Positions 27,520 to 38,254 of a stretch of DNA of 64,000 nucleotides are shown piece after piece. The notes beneath the pieces were generated by a model. The model searched no databases. It was not told the origin of the DNA and saw only the letters and a list, made by a program, of their open reading frames with translations. Both the position numbers and the translations under genes were made by a program. Within the stretch, counting starts at the first letter, position 1, and each line of letters starts with the position of its first letter. The DNA comes from a bacterium (GTDB lineage: Bacteria; Planctomycetota; UBA1135; UBA2386). The stretch spans positions 310,001-374,000 of the forward strand of contig JAUILN010000002.1 of NCBI GenBank assembly GCA_030432695.1, given 5' to 3'.

Positions 27520-28935
27520 ATGAACCCCCGCGACCCGTTCGACATCCCGGCCGACCTCGACACCCCGGTCGGCGCCTTCCTGAAGCTGGAGCCACTGCAG
27601 CCGCGGTTCCTGCTGGAGAGCGTCGTCGGTGCCGAGCAGCAGGCCCGCTACTCCTTCGTCGGTCTCGGTGACGGCTTCGAGGTCGAGCTACGCGACGGCC
27701 AGCTCACCGTCGACGGCGCCACCACCGCGGCACCGACCGAGCCCGCCGAGCTGCTGGCGCGGCTGCGCGCGGCACTCGAAGCCGCACCGAACCCGGGTCG
27801 CCACCTCGACGCCGAGCACGGCGCCCTGCCGCTGAGCGGCGGTCTGATCGGCGCCTGCGGCTTCGACCTCGCGCGCCGCCTCGCCCACCTGCCGAACCAA
27901 CGCCCCACCGCCGACCGCGGCCTCGAGGCCGCCTTCACCGCGCCGCGCTCGCTGCTGGTGTTCGACCACGCGACCCGCCGCGCCGCGCTGCTCCACGACG
28001 GCCCGCGCAACGACCGCGACGGCCTGAAGCGCGAGATCGAGCGGCTGCTCCAGGGCCCGCAACCCGAGCGCCGCGGCGGCCGCGCGTGCAGCACCCCGCA
28101 CGCCGTGGCCGGTCGCGACGCGTTCCTCGACGGCGTGCGCCGCACCAAGGAGGCGATCAAGGAAGGCGAGGTCTACCAGCTCGTGCTCTCCGAGGGCTTC
28201 CGCGGCGAGACCGACCTCGACCCGGTGCAGGTCTACCGCGCCCTGCGGCTCCTGAACCCGTCGCCGTACATGTTCTGCGTGCGGCTCGGCGAGCGCACGG
28301 TGGTCGGCTCGTCGCCCGAGGTGCTGGTGGCGATGCACGGCCGTGAAGCCACGCTGCGGCCGATCGCCGGCACCCGGCCGCGCGGCCGGAACCACGTGCA
28401 GGACCTCGCCCTCGAGCGGGAACTCCTCGCCGACCCCAAGGAAGCCGCCGAGCACGTGATGCTGGTCGACCTGGCCCGCAACGACCTCGGCCGCGTCGCC
28501 GTGCCCGGCACCGTGCGCGTCGAGCCCTCGCGCATCATCGAGCGCTACAGCCACGTGATGCACATCGTCAGCGGCGTGACCGGCACCGTGGAGGAGCCGC
28601 ACGACCAGTTCGACCTGTTCGCCAGCGCGTTCCCGGCCGGCACCGTCTCGGGCGCGCCGAAGACCCGCGCGATGGAGCTGATCGCCGAGCTCGAGCCCGA
28701 GCCGCGCGGTCTCTACGCCGGCACCGTCGGCTACTTCGGCCGCGGTGGCGACGGCGCGCCGCGCATGGACCAGGCGATCGCGATCCGCACGCTCGAGTTC
28801 GAGCCGGGGTCGTACCGCTACCGCGCGGGTGCGGGCGTGGTCGCCGACAGCGTGCCCGAGAAGGAACACGACGAGGTGCTGGCCAAGGCCGGCGCTCTGC
28901 ACCGCGCGCTGGAGATCGCCGCGCACGACCTCTGA
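27520..28935 (+). CDS. trpE: Anthranilate synthase component I
   Basis: 471 aa. TrpE makes anthranilate from chorismate with ammonia supplied by TrpG. Catalytic-domain signatures are IAGTRPRG, LVDLARNDLGRV, GTVSGAPKTRAMELI, YAGTVGYFG and DQAIAIRT. The N-terminal motif LLES (31-34) followed ten residues later by Ser45 is the Trp-binding feedback site, so the enzyme is predicted to be Trp-inhibited. It is the first structural gene after the attenuator; the trpG start follows 38 bases after its stop. Pabaminobenzoate synthase (PabB) is a related family, but the trp operon context and LLES motif favour TrpE. Confidence 0.97.
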   Translation: MNPRDPFDIPADLDTPVGAFLKLEPLQPRFLLESVVGAEQQARYSFVGLGDGFEVELRDGQLTVDGATTAAPTEPAELLARLRAALEAAPNPGRHLDAEHGALPLSGGLIGACGFDLARRLAHLPNQRPTADRGLEAAFTAPRSLLVFDHATRRAALLHDGPRNDRDGLKREIERLLQGPQPERRGGRACSTPHAVAGRDAFLDGVRRTKEAIKEGEVYQLVLSEGFRGETDLDPVQVYRALRLLNPSPYMFCVRLGERTVVGSSPEVLVAMHGREATLRPIAGTRPRGRNHVQDLALERELLADPKEAAEHVMLVDLARNDLGRVAVPGTVRVEPSRIIERYSHVMHIVSGVTGTVEEPHDQFDLFASAFPAGTVSGAPKTRAMELIAELEPEPRGLYAGTVGYFGRGGDGAPRMDQAIAIRTLEFEPGSYRYRAGAGVVADSVPEKEHDEVLAKAGALHRALEIAAHDL

Positions 28936-28973
28936 CCCGCCGCGCACCGAACACCCCCCGCCACCGCATTCCG

Positions 28974-29602
28974 ATGACCTCCTACCCACCTCGCGAGTAC
29001 CAGCCGAAAGCCCCGCGCGTGCTGCTGCTCGACAACCACGACTCGTTCACCTTCAACCTGGTGCAGGCGCTCCGCGTGCTCGGCGCCGAGGTCCGCGTCG
29101 ACACCAACGACCGCTTCGACCCGGCAACCCTCGACGAGCTCGCGCCGAGCCACGTGGTGCTCTCGCCGGGTCCCGGCCGCCCCGAGCGCGCCGGCTGCAT
29201 GCCCGAGCTGCTGCGCCGCGCGGTCGACGCCCGCTACCCGGTGCTCGGCGTGTGTCTCGGCCACCAGGCGATCGGCGCGCACTTCGGCGCCCGCATCGTC
29301 CACGCCCGCGAGCTGATCCACGGCAAGGAGTCGGCGATCCACCACGACCGCCAGGGCCTGTTCGAAGGCCTGCCGAACCCCCTGCGCGCGGCGCGCTACC
29401 ACTCGCTGGTGGTCGACCCCACGACGCTCCCCGACGAGCTGGTGGTCGCGGCCTTCACCTCCGACGGCGAGGTCATGGGCCTGCGCCACCGCGAGCTGCC
29501 GGTCGCCGGCGTGCAGTTCCACCCCGAATCCATCCTGACTCCGCAGGGCGTGGCCCTGCTCCAGAACTTCCTCGAACTCACCCCCAGCATCCGGAGCGTG
29601 GC

Positions 29603-29606
<4 letters not shown>
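28974..29606 (+). CDS. trpG: Anthranilate synthase component II (glutamine amidotransferase)
   Basis: 210 aa. Class I glutamine amidotransferase with LLDNHDSFTFNLVQAL at the start, an oxyanion strand SPGPGRPERAG, nucleophile Cys94 in GVCLGHQ and the His183/Glu185 pair in QFHPES. It supplies ammonia to TrpE. The first ~14 residues before LLLDNHDSF are an ordinary short extension. Its stop overlaps the trpD start as ATGA. In many bacteria the same subunit also serves PabB; nothing here decides that. Confidence 0.96.
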
Positions 29607-30663
<1,057 letters not shown>

Positions 30664-30667
<4 letters not shown>

Positions 30668-31479
30668 CCGATCCGATCCCAGCCGGCTTCCTCGCGGGCC
30701 GCGCCGCGGCCAGCCTCGTCCGCTCGCGCGCCTCGGAGTCCCGCATCCCGTACGACGAGGTCCGGGGCCGCGCCCTCGCCGCACCGCCCGCACCGCGCCT
30801 CGTCCGAACCGACTTCACGCTGATCGCCGAGGTCAAGCTCGCCGCGCCCTCGCGACCCGGCGAACTGTCGCGCCGCTCGGTCGGCACGCAGGTCGGCGCC
30901 TACGTGGCCGGCGGCGCGTCGGCGATCTCGGTGCTCACCGAGCCCGAGCACTTCGCGGGTTCGCTGGCCCACCTCGCCGAGGCCTCGGCCTTTGCCGGCC
31001 ACGTGCCCGTGCTGCGCAAGGACTTCCTGGTCACGCCCTACCAGGTCTTCGAGGCCCGCACCCACGGCGCCGCCGGCGTGCTGCTGATCGCGGCGATCCT
31101 CGACGACGACCAGCTCGATGCGATGCTCGACGCAGCACGCGAGGCCGGGATGTTCGTGTTGCTCGAGGCCTTCGACGCGGACGAACTGCAGCGCGCCGCG
31201 CGCCATGCCGACGACGACGTGCTGGTCGGCCTCAACTGCCGCGATCTGCGCACCCTGCAGGTCGATGCCGGCCGCTTCGAGGCCCTGGCCGAGCCGGCCC
31301 GGGCGCTGGGCGCAGTCGCCGAGAGCGGTCTGCGCGACGCCGGAGACGTCGAGGCCGTGGCTCGACTCGGCTACCGGGGTGCCCTGGTGGGTACCTCGCT
31401 GATGGAGGTCGACGATCCGGAGGCCGCGGTCCGCGCGATGGTCGCCGCGGGAAGGAGGGCGTCGTGCGCACTCGCGTGA
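30664..31479 (+). CDS. trpC: Indole-3-glycerol phosphate synthase
   Basis: 271 aa, a stand-alone (beta/alpha)8 barrel. Family motifs: LIAEVKLAAPSRPGELS (the usual IAEVKxxSPSxG, here with Ala for the first Ser), SVLTEPEHFAGS, VLRKDFLVTPYQV, LVGLNCRDLRTLQVD and VAESGLRDAGDV. It converts CdRP to indole-3-glycerol phosphate. It overlaps trpD by ATGA and trpF by 16 bases. Confidence 0.95.
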
Positions 31480-32111
31480 AGATCTGCGGGCTGACCGAGC
31501 TCGCCCACGTCGAGGCCGCGGTGGAGGCCGGCGCCGACGCGCTCGGCTTCGTGCTCGAGCCGACCTCGCCGCGCCACGTCTCGGTCGGCGTGTGCCGCCG
31601 GCTGTTGGCCGCGGTCCCCGACCACGTCGAGAAGGTCGCGGTGCTCGCCGCGCCGACCCCGGCGCTGTTCGCGGCGATCGACGGACTGCCGTTCGACAGC
31701 GTGCAGATGGACGCCCCGCACGCCCTGCCCACCAACCTGGCCGGCCGCGTCCGCCTGCTGCCTTCCTTGCGCGACGGCGCCGACCTCGCGACGCGCGTGA
31801 TCGAGGCGCGGTCGCTGGCCGGTGCCGGTTCGGTGGTGCTGGTCGACGGACCGCGCGGCGGTGGCCGCGGTGAACTCGCCGACCACCCACGCATCGCGGT
31901 GGTCGCCTGGCGCTTCCCGATCGTCCTCGCCGGCGGCCTCGACCCCGACAACGTGACCGCCGCACTCGGCATCGTCCGCCCGTTCGGCGTCGACGTGTCG
32001 AGCGGCGTCGAACGCTCGCGCGGCGTGAAGGACCCGCGCCGCATCCAGGCCTTCCTGCAGGCCGTGCAACGACACGACGAGACCCACCGCGACGGAGTGC
32101 GCGCCGGATGA
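31464..32111 (+). CDS. trpF: Phosphoribosylanthranilate isomerase
   Basis: 215 aa from GTG 31464, which follows a near-perfect AAGGAGG (31452-31458) lying inside the end of trpC. Motifs [15 protein letters not shown] (catalytic Cys), a SVQMDAPH strand, [11 protein letters not shown] and [16 protein letters not shown] fit TrpF. It isomerises PRA to CdRP. The order of trpC then trpF reverses the pathway order, as in many operons. Its stop overlaps the trpB start as ATGA. Confidence 0.95.
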   Translation: MRTRVKICGLTELAHVEAAVEAGADALGFVLEPTSPRHVSVGVCRRLLAAVPDHVEKVAVLAAPTPALFAAIDGLPFDSVQMDAPHALPTNLAGRVRLLPSLRDGADLATRVIEARSLAGAGSVVLVDGPRGGGRGELADHPRIAVVAWRFPIVLAGGLDPDNVTAALGIVRPFGVDVSSGVERSRGVKDPRRIQAFLQAVQRHDETHRDGVRAG

Positions 32112-33358
32112 CTTCCCTCGACCCGAACCCGATCTCCGCCCCGCCCCAGGAACACGCCCGGCCCGACGCCCGCGGTCGCTTCGGCGCCTTCGGCGGTCGC
32201 TACGTACCCGAGACGCTGGTGCCCGCGCTGGAGCGGCTGGAACGTGGCTACGCGGAGGCCACCGCGTCCGCCGAGTTCCAGGCAGCGCTGGTCCGCGAAC
32301 TCCGGCAGTGGGCCGGCCGCCCCACCGCGCTGACCCGCGCCGAACGCCTCGGCACCGCGTGGGGCTGCGAGCTCTGGCTGAAGCGCGAGGACCTCGCCCA
32401 CACCGGCGCCCACAAGATCAACAACGCGGTCGGCCAGGCACTGCTCGCGCAGCGCCTCGGCGCGAAGCGGGTGGTCGCCGAGACCGGCGCCGGCCAACAC
32501 GGCGTGGCCACGGCTGCGGCCTGCGCGCGGCTCGGCATCCCCTGCCGGGTCTACCAGGGCTCGCTCGACGTCGCGCGCCAGGCCCCCAATGCACGCCGCA
32601 TGCGCCTGTTCGGGGCCGAGCTGGTGCCGGTCGACATCAACGGCCAGCCCGGCACGCTGCGCGCGGCGATCGACGAGGCGCTGCGCGACTGGGTCAGCGA
32701 TCCCGACGGCACCTACTACCTGCTCGGCTCCGCGGTCGGTCCCCATCCCTATCCGCGGATCGTCCGCGACCTGCAGGCTGCGATCGGCCGCGAGGCCCGC
32801 GCACAGCTCCTCGACGCGACCGGCCAGCTTCCCGACGCGGTGGTGGCCTGCGTCGGCGGCGGCTCGAACGCGATCGGCAGCTTCCACCCGTTCGTCGGCG
32901 ACCGCGAGGTGGCGCTGCTCGGCATCGAGGCCGGCGGCGACGGCCGACGTCATGGCGCCACGCTGACGCGCGGCCGGCCCGGCGTCCTGCACGGCACGCT
33001 GAGCTACCTGCTGCACGACGAAGACGGCCAGGTGCTCGAGACCCATTCGGTGTCCGCCGGCCTCGACTACCCGGGCGTCGGCCCGGAGCACTCGTTCCTG
33101 AAAGACAGCGGCCGCGCCGACTACCTGTCGGTCACCGACGCCGAGGCGCTCGACGCGCTGCAGGAGGTCTGCCGGCTGGAGGGCATCCTGCCGGCGCTCG
33201 AAACAGCGCACGCCTTCGCCGGCGCACGCCGCGCGGTCACCGACCTGCGCGACCGGCTGGGCCGGACCCCACGCATCCTGCTGACCTGTTCGGGCCGCGG
33301 CGACAAGGACCTCGGCATCCTCGAGGACTGTCTCGGAACCGGCGAGGCGACCCGATGA
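32108..33358 (+). CDS. trpB: Tryptophan synthase beta subunit
   Basis: 416 aa. PLP enzyme joining indole and serine. Lys103 in [10 protein letters not shown] binds PLP; other motifs are [25 protein letters not shown], the phosphate-binding [12 protein letters not shown] and [17 protein letters not shown]. It corresponds to the TrpB1 type that pairs with TrpA, encoded next with an ATGA overlap. No truncation or missing residue was seen. Confidence 0.97.
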   Translation: MTSLDPNPISAPPQEHARPDARGRFGAFGGRYVPETLVPALERLERGYAEATASAEFQAALVRELRQWAGRPTALTRAERLGTAWGCELWLKREDLAHTGAHKINNAVGQALLAQRLGAKRVVAETGAGQHGVATAAACARLGIPCRVYQGSLDVARQAPNARRMRLFGAELVPVDINGQPGTLRAAIDEALRDWVSDPDGTYYLLGSAVGPHPYPRIVRDLQAAIGREARAQLLDATGQLPDAVVACVGGGSNAIGSFHPFVGDREVALLGIEAGGDGRRHGATLTRGRPGVLHGTLSYLLHDEDGQVLETHSVSAGLDYPGVGPEHSFLKDSGRADYLSVTDAEALDALQEVCRLEGILPALETAHAFAGARRAVTDLRDRLGRTPRILLTCSGRGDKDLGILEDCLGTGEATR

Positions 33359-34170
33359 CCAGACCCACCACACTGACGCCGGCCGAAGCCGTCTCGCGGG
33401 CGATCCGCACCCCTCGACATGCCGGCGCCCCCGCGGTCGTCGCCTTCCTCACCGGCGGCTTCCCCGACCTCGACACCTTCGTCGAGCACGCGGTCGCGGT
33501 GTCGCAGGTCGCCGACGTGCTGGAGGTCGGCGTGCCGTTCCGCGACCCGATGGCCGATGGCGTGACGATCCAACGCGCCAGCCACACCGCCCTCGACCGC
33601 GGGGCGTCCTTGGCACGCATCCTCGAGCGACTGCGCGCCCGCCGCGGGGAACTCGGCTGCCCACTGCTGTTGATGAGCTACCTGAATCCGCTGCTCGCAC
33701 GTGGACTCGAGAGGCTGCACGACGAGGCGTTCGCCTGCGGCATCCACGGCTTCATCGTCCCCGACCTGTGCCTCGAGGAGGCCGAGGAGCAGGTCGCGCG
33801 CTGTCGCGAGGCCGGCCTGGCGTTCGTCCAGCTCGCCGCACCGGCCACTCCCGACGCCCGGCTGGCACGCCTCTGCGACGCCAGCTCCGGCTTCGTCTAC
33901 GCCGTGACGATGAACGGCACCACCGGCGGCGCGCACGCCCCGGCCGATCCGCTGCCCCACCTGCGCCGCGTGAAGCGACACGCCGGCGCGTTGCCGGTCT
34001 GCGCCGGCTTCGGGATCAGCACCGCCGACGACATCGCCGGGCTACAGGGCGTCGTCGATGGAGCCATCGTCGGCTCCGCGTTGATCCGCGCGATCGAGGC
34101 CGGCCAGGATCCGGCTGACTTCGTCCGAGCCCTTCGACCCGCCGCTTCCCGCCAGGAGACCTCCCGATGA
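33355..34170 (+). CDS. trpA: Tryptophan synthase alpha subunit
   Basis: 271 aa. It cleaves indole-3-glycerol phosphate and channels indole to TrpB. The barrel carries [31 protein letters not shown] with the catalytic Glu and Asp, [16 protein letters not shown], a [11 protein letters not shown] loop (family usual: YYVSxxGVTG) and CAGFGIST. The start overlaps trpB by four bases and its stop overlaps the DAHP synthase start by four bases. Confidence 0.95.
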   Translation: MTRPTTLTPAEAVSRAIRTPRHAGAPAVVAFLTGGFPDLDTFVEHAVAVSQVADVLEVGVPFRDPMADGVTIQRASHTALDRGASLARILERLRARRGELGCPLLLMSYLNPLLARGLERLHDEAFACGIHGFIVPDLCLEEAEEQVARCREAGLAFVQLAAPATPDARLARLCDASSGFVYAVTMNGTTGGAHAPADPLPHLRRVKRHAGALPVCAGFGISTADDIAGLQGVVDGAIVGSALIRAIEAGQDPADFVRALRPAASRQETSR

Positions 34171-35225
34171 TCGCCGTCCTCGCACCCCGCACCCCGCTCG
34201 AGCAGAAGGCCGCGGTGGTCCGCGCCATCGAGGCGCGCGGCTTCCAGGTCGTCGTCCACGAGCGCGCCGACGCCACCACCCGCATCGGGGTGGTCGGTTC
34301 CGGGGCCAAGGAGCTCGGATCCCTGCTCGGGGCGATGCCCGGGGTCGCCGAGGTCCGTCCGCACTCGACGCCCTATCCGTTGGTGTCGCGCGAGGACCAT
34401 CCTGGCGAGACCCGGGTACGCCTCGGCGACCAGCGGGCCCGCACCGCACGGATCGGCGGCAAGGAGATCGCGGTGATCGCCGGGCCGTGCGCGGTCGAGC
34501 ACCGCGAGCAGATCCTCACCGCCGCCCGCTACGTCGCCGAACTCGGCTGCGACGCGCTGCGCGGCGGCGCCTACAAGCCACGCACCTCGCCCTACTCGTT
34601 CCAGGGTCTCGGCGAAGCAGGCCTTGACCTGTTGGCCGAAGCCCGCGCCGAGACCGGCCTGCCGATCGTCACCGAGGTGGTCGCTCCCGAGGACGTCGAC
34701 GTGGTCGCCGAGAAGGCCGATTGCCTGCAGATCGGCGCCCGCAACATGCAGAACTTCCGCCTGTTGCAGGCGGTCGGCGGCCAGCCCCGGCCGGTGCTGC
34801 TCAAGCGCGGCATGATCGCGACCCTCGACGAGTTCCTGCACGCGGCCGAATACGTGCTGGCCCACGGCAACCCCAACGTGATCCTCTGCGAGCGCGGCAT
34901 CCGCACCCACGAGCGCGCCACCCGCAACACCCTCGACGTCGCCGCCGTGCCCTGGCTCAAGTCCCGGACCCACCTGCCGGTGATCATCGACCCGAGCCAT
35001 GCCTGCGGGGTGCGCGAGCTGGTGAAGCCGCTGGCGTTGGCGGGCATCGCGGCGGGCGCCGACGGGATCATCGTCGAGACCCATCCGGAGCCGGCGAAGG
35101 CGCTGAGCGACAAGGAGCAGGCGCTGACCCGGGACGATCTCCGGGACCTCATGCGGGGTCTCGGCCCCGTCGCCGAGGCCGTCGGCCGTGGTCGCCCGGA
35201 ACGGATGGCCCGGTCCGCGGGCTGA
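34167..35225 (+). CDS. aroF: 3-deoxy-7-phosphoheptulonate (DAHP) synthase with N-terminal regulatory-type domain
   Basis: 352 aa. Residues ~1-85 form the ferredoxin-like N-terminal domain found in the AroAI-beta type (Thermotoga-like), often a feedback-binding domain. The barrel has IAGPCAVEHREQ, LRGGAYKPRTSPYSFQG, LQIGARNMQNF, LLKRGMIATLDEF and the metal-site IIDPSHACG. It condenses PEP with erythrose 4-phosphate, the first step of the shikimate pathway. The ATGA overlap with trpA makes it the eighth gene of the operon, so aromatic-pathway entry would respond to tryptophan through the attenuator. Which amino acid inhibits the protein cannot be told from sequence. Confidence 0.93.
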   Translation: MIAVLAPRTPLEQKAAVVRAIEARGFQVVVHERADATTRIGVVGSGAKELGSLLGAMPGVAEVRPHSTPYPLVSREDHPGETRVRLGDQRARTARIGGKEIAVIAGPCAVEHREQILTAARYVAELGCDALRGGAYKPRTSPYSFQGLGEAGLDLLAEARAETGLPIVTEVVAPEDVDVVAEKADCLQIGARNMQNFRLLQAVGGQPRPVLLKRGMIATLDEFLHAAEYVLAHGNPNVILCERGIRTHERATRNTLDVAAVPWLKSRTHLPVIIDPSHACGVRELVKPLALAGIAAGADGIIVETHPEPAKALSDKEQALTRDDLRDLMRGLGPVAEAVGRGRPERMARSAG

Positions 35226-35531
35226 CATCTTTCCGGGATTGGCGACCGGACCCGGCGCTTCGGGCCTACGCTGCATCCGTCGCAGGTCCGGGATCAACCC
35301 GATCGGCGCCTTGCAGTCGTATCGAATTCGCGTGCGTCTGTGGCGACGTCTCCCGGTCCCCAACGGACCGACGAGAACCACTCGGCCCCGACAGAGACCC
35401 TCTGCCCGCTCACCGCGGCTCGTCGAGTTGCCGGGTCCATCCGGCCACCCTGCGGAAGAATCCCGTCACCACGTTGGTGGCGGCACCGACCTCGAAGTCC
35501 GTAAAAACTCGACGTTCCGATCCAAACCGAC
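35226..35531. other. Intergenic region and probable 5' UTR of the RRM gene (306 bp)
   Basis: No protein-coding frame is supported here. A small hairpin CACCA-CGT-TGGTG lies near 35470, and the last ~40 bases before the RRM start are less GC-rich. There is no T-run terminator after aroF. The RRM gene promoter is expected here, but no boxes were assigned. Confidence 0.5.
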
Positions 35532-35837
35532 ATGGGAAACCGACTCTACGTAGGCAATCTCTCCTTCCATTCCACCGAGGACTCCCTGGCCGCTGCCTTC
35601 GGCCAAGATTCCCGCAAGGTCACCAGCGTGTCGATCGTGACCGACCGTGACACCGGTGAGTCCCGCGGCTTCGGCTTCGTCGAGATGGCGAGCGCCGAGG
35701 ATGCTCAAGCAGCCATCGAGGCCATGGACGGGGCGCAGCTCGACGGCCGGACGCTGAAGGTCAACGAGGCCCAGGAGCGCCAGGCACGCGGCGGTGGCGG
35801 GCGTGGCGGCCCGAACCGCGGAAACCGGAGCTGGTAA
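35532..35837 (+). CDS. Small RRM-type RNA-binding protein
   Basis: 101 aa. A single RNA recognition motif with RNP2 LYVGNLSF (5-12) and RNP1 RGFGFVEMA, followed by a Gly/Arg-rich tail (GGGGRGGPNRGNRSW). Bacterial proteins of this design, common in cyanobacteria and Planctomycetota, bind single-stranded RNA and are often stress or cold responsive; regulation here is not shown. The RNP1 and RNP2 aromatic residues needed for stacking are intact. Confidence 0.95.
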   Translation: MGNRLYVGNLSFHSTEDSLAAAFGQDSRKVTSVSIVTDRDTGESRGFGFVEMASAEDAQAAIEAMDGAQLDGRTLKVNEAQERQARGGGGRGGPNRGNRSW

Positions 35838-35869
35838 GCCGCCAGGCGCCGAACCCCCACGGATTGCTG

Positions 35870-36193
35870 ATGGGCTACGACCTGCGCGTCACGCGAGCGC
35901 TGGACTGGAGCGAGAACCTCGGTTCCGAGATCTCCGCCGAGGAATGGCTCTCGCTCGTCGAGGAGGATCCCGAGCTGGTCCTCGACCCGGACAACGGTCC
36001 GTACGCGGTCCGCTTCAAGGGCCGCCGATGGTTCGACTGGTTCGAGGGCAACATCTTCACGACCGACCCGGACCACGGCGCGGTCAACAAGATGCTCGGC
36101 ATCGCGGACCACCTGTCGGCCGCGGTACAGGGCGACGACGGCGAGTTCTACGAGTCGGCGAGCCAGTGGTCACGGTCCGGTAAGGACCGCTGA
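35870..36193 (+). CDS. Small acidic hypothetical protein
   Basis: 107 aa from ATG 35870; a TTG two codons upstream is an alternative. The sequence is acidic and aromatic (SAEEWLSLVEEDPELVLDPDNGPYAVRFKGRRWFDWFEGNIFTTDPD), with no signal peptide or membrane segment. It starts 32 bases after the RRM gene, so cotranscription is possible. The pattern recalls small immunity-like or DUF proteins, but I do not recognise a specific family. Confidence 0.7.
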   Translation: MGYDLRVTRALDWSENLGSEISAEEWLSLVEEDPELVLDPDNGPYAVRFKGRRWFDWFEGNIFTTDPDHGAVNKMLGIADHLSAAVQGDDGEFYESASQWSRSGKDR

Positions 36194-36331
36194 CCGTCGC
36201 TCTCGCCGCGTTCGCCGACGCGAGAAACTCGCTTCGGGTGACGAACGTCACCGAGTCCGGCACCATGCCGATCCGACCTCGGGAGATCGGCAACGCGAAC
36301 CGCTCGCACGAATGCCAGCCGCTACAGGTCT

Positions 36332-36547
36332 TCAGGGCAGAACAGCCCGCGACGCAGACTCGTCGAAGCGGCCCTCCGCCTTGGGCACCCGATGGGTCTG
36401 GAGCCAAATCGCCAGCCAGAACTCGAGGCGTTGGTGATCGAAGTCGGGCCCAGACGCCATCACGACCTCCCCGTCCCAGACCTCGTCGAACGCATCGGCG
36501 CCGGCCAGTCGCCGCATCGCCAGCAACTCTTCGCTCGACTCGCGCAT
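36332..36547 (-). pseudogene. Truncated Uma2-family gene remnant
   Basis: The 71-codon frame begins MRESSEELLAMRRLAGADAF and continues DEVWDGEVVMA, which aligns with residues ~8-40 of the five intact Uma2 proteins at 56-60 kb (MREL-TEEQMEARRVAGADAF, DEVWDGELHMA). It ends before any of the nuclease-core residues. It is therefore a remnant of the same family about 20 kb from the array. It lacks the 109-bp spacer and hairpin of the array copies. An upstream in-frame ATG at 36592 would add residues with no family match. Confidence 0.72.
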
Positions 36548-36688
36548 CGTCGGCACGGGGTGGATCACTCGGAACTTCTGGTATGGCAGCATCGCTCCAG
36601 GCGACTGCCCGCCTGGCACCGCCGGGTGCCGGTGCCCCGTGCGCGACGATCGGTCACGTGCGATTCCGGAATCGAAGCGCGCGAGGAC

Positions 36689-38254
36689 TCACCCCCCGCA
36701 GCCTCCACCGCCGCAGCCGCCACCGCCACAGCCTCCGCCGCCTCCTCCTCCCCCGTCCCCACAACCCGTCCCGCCGGAGCCGCCCCCGTGACCCGACAGC
36801 GGCCGGAGCCCCGCCTCGGCGAAGCGCTGCACATCGGCCACGTCGGACAGCGCGAGGGCGCCGACTCCGAACATCGCCGCAGCGGTCACGACATCGTGGC
36901 TCGGGTCGTCACTCGCCGACCTGCGGCGAGCCGACCAACGCAGTTCGGCATTGCGCTCCACGATGCGCCGCCCACCCTCGGTCAGTCCGTCGAAGCGGCG
37001 CACCAGCAGGTGCCACATCGCGACGCCGAGCACCACCGCGACGAGGATCGAGACCACCAGGAAGCCGAACGGACGATGCGAAGCGAGCGCCATCAGGATG
37101 CGCGGCAGCGCGAGGAGGACTGGCAGCGCGATCACCAGGACCAGCGGGCCCCTCGAATGCTGGCCGTCTGCCAGCAACAGCCCCTTGTCGACCAGGGTCT
37201 GGCGTAGCGCACGGAGTTCGCGGCGACACCGCACGCCCTGCATCACCTGACGCGCTGCGAGCTGCTTCGGCTGATGCCCGGCCATCGCCTGCACGAGCGC
37301 CGGAGCGTCGGCCGGAGGCAGACTCTCGAGGGTCATCCGGTTACCGGCCACCCGTGCGTGACCGCGATCCACCAGCCACGTCACCGCGGTGAGCAACGCT
37401 CGCTGGTCGCCGCCACCGAGCATCGCCGTCTCGAAGGCATCCGACGGTTCGGACTCGAGCCCGAGACCCTCTCCGGCCGCGACCCGCCTCCGCCGGGCGA
37501 GCCACGGGACGAGCACGGCGAGCGGCAGCGTCACCATCGCGAACAACCACAGGAAGGCAACCGCCGAGAGCGCGTACGGATTGAATCCGGCGTCGATCAA
37601 CGAGTCGGGGCGCGGGTCCTGCGCCGACAGGGAGGATGCGAGGAGCACGCCGACCAGGTAGGCCAGGATCGACTTGCCGAGGGGACGACGTAGCAGAGCA
37701 TCGAGCATGGAGCGGACCTTCGGTCGATTCGAGGCGCGCCGTTCTACCAGCTCCCAATCGTCGAGGTTCACCCTCACCCACCGGGTATCGCGCCCGAAGC
37801 GCTGCTCCGCCGGCGGCCAGATCTGCACCGGCGGATGGTGACCGAACCAGATCCGGTAGCTGTGGCGCGTCTGCGAGTACTGCTCGAGGAAGGTCGCGCC
37901 CTGCTCCGCGCCCCCCCGCGTCGGCCCATGGTGCAGATCGCGACGCAGGACGTCGGGGCAATACACCTGCCAATAGTCGCGCGAATAGAGCAGATGCAGG
38001 TGCCAGGCCTGATCGACCTGGTCGGACGGCGTGACCGGATGCTCGGCCACGACTGCCAGGAAACAGAACCGGCGGTACTCTTCCAGCACCGCGGCGGCGA
38101 ACGCGTGATCCCAACCATTGTCGCGAGCCAATCGCTTCGAGAACGGCAGCGCGCTGTCCGGCAGATCGAAGACGTGACCCTGCAGCCGTCCCCACAGATC
38201 CCGAGCTTGGTCGGGCCATGCGGACTGGTCGATCTCGGATTGGAATCCAGTCAT
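36689..38254 (-). CDS. TIGR04222-type membrane protein with Gly/Cys-rich tail and N-terminal GRDP-like domain
   Basis: 521 aa. Residues ~40-150 resemble the glycine-rich-domain-containing (GRDP/DUF1399) unit with DQVDQAWHLHLLYSRDYW. Transmembrane segments follow at ~195-215, ~228-250, ~372-394 and ~400-422. The C-terminus is an extreme Gly/Cys run (GGGCGGGGCGGGGCGG), the hallmark of TIGR04222 proteins, and could bind metal or form cross-links. Function is unknown for the family. The gene is divergent from the short region of decayed sequence at 38255-38921. Confidence 0.85.
   Translation of the reverse strand: MTGFQSEIDQSAWPDQARDLWGRLQGHVFDLPDSALPFSKRLARDNGWDHAFAAAVLEEYRRFCFLAVVAEHPVTPSDQVDQAWHLHLLYSRDYWQVYCPDVLRRDLHHGPTRGGAEQGATFLEQYSQTRHSYRIWFGHHPPVQIWPPAEQRFGRDTRWVRVNLDDWELVERRASNRPKVRSMLDALLRRPLGKSILAYLVGVLLASSLSAQDPRPDSLIDAGFNPYALSAVAFLWLFAMVTLPLAVLVPWLARRRRVAAGEGLGLESEPSDAFETAMLGGGDQRALLTAVTWLVDRGHARVAGNRMTLESLPPADAPALVQAMAGHQPKQLAARQVMQGVRCRRELRALRQTLVDKGLLLADGQHSRGPLVLVIALPVLLALPRILMALASHRPFGFLVVSILVAVVLGVAMWHLLVRRFDGLTEGGRRIVERNAELRWSARRRSASDDPSHDVVTAAAMFGVGALALSDVADVQRFAEAGLRPLSGHGGGSGGTGCGDGGGGGGGGCGGGGCGGGGCGG

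Noticed and set aside
31232..33373. 713-codon minus-strand frame across the trp operon
   Set aside because: Antisense to trpC, trpF and trpB, which have full family motifs; typical of GC-rich DNA.
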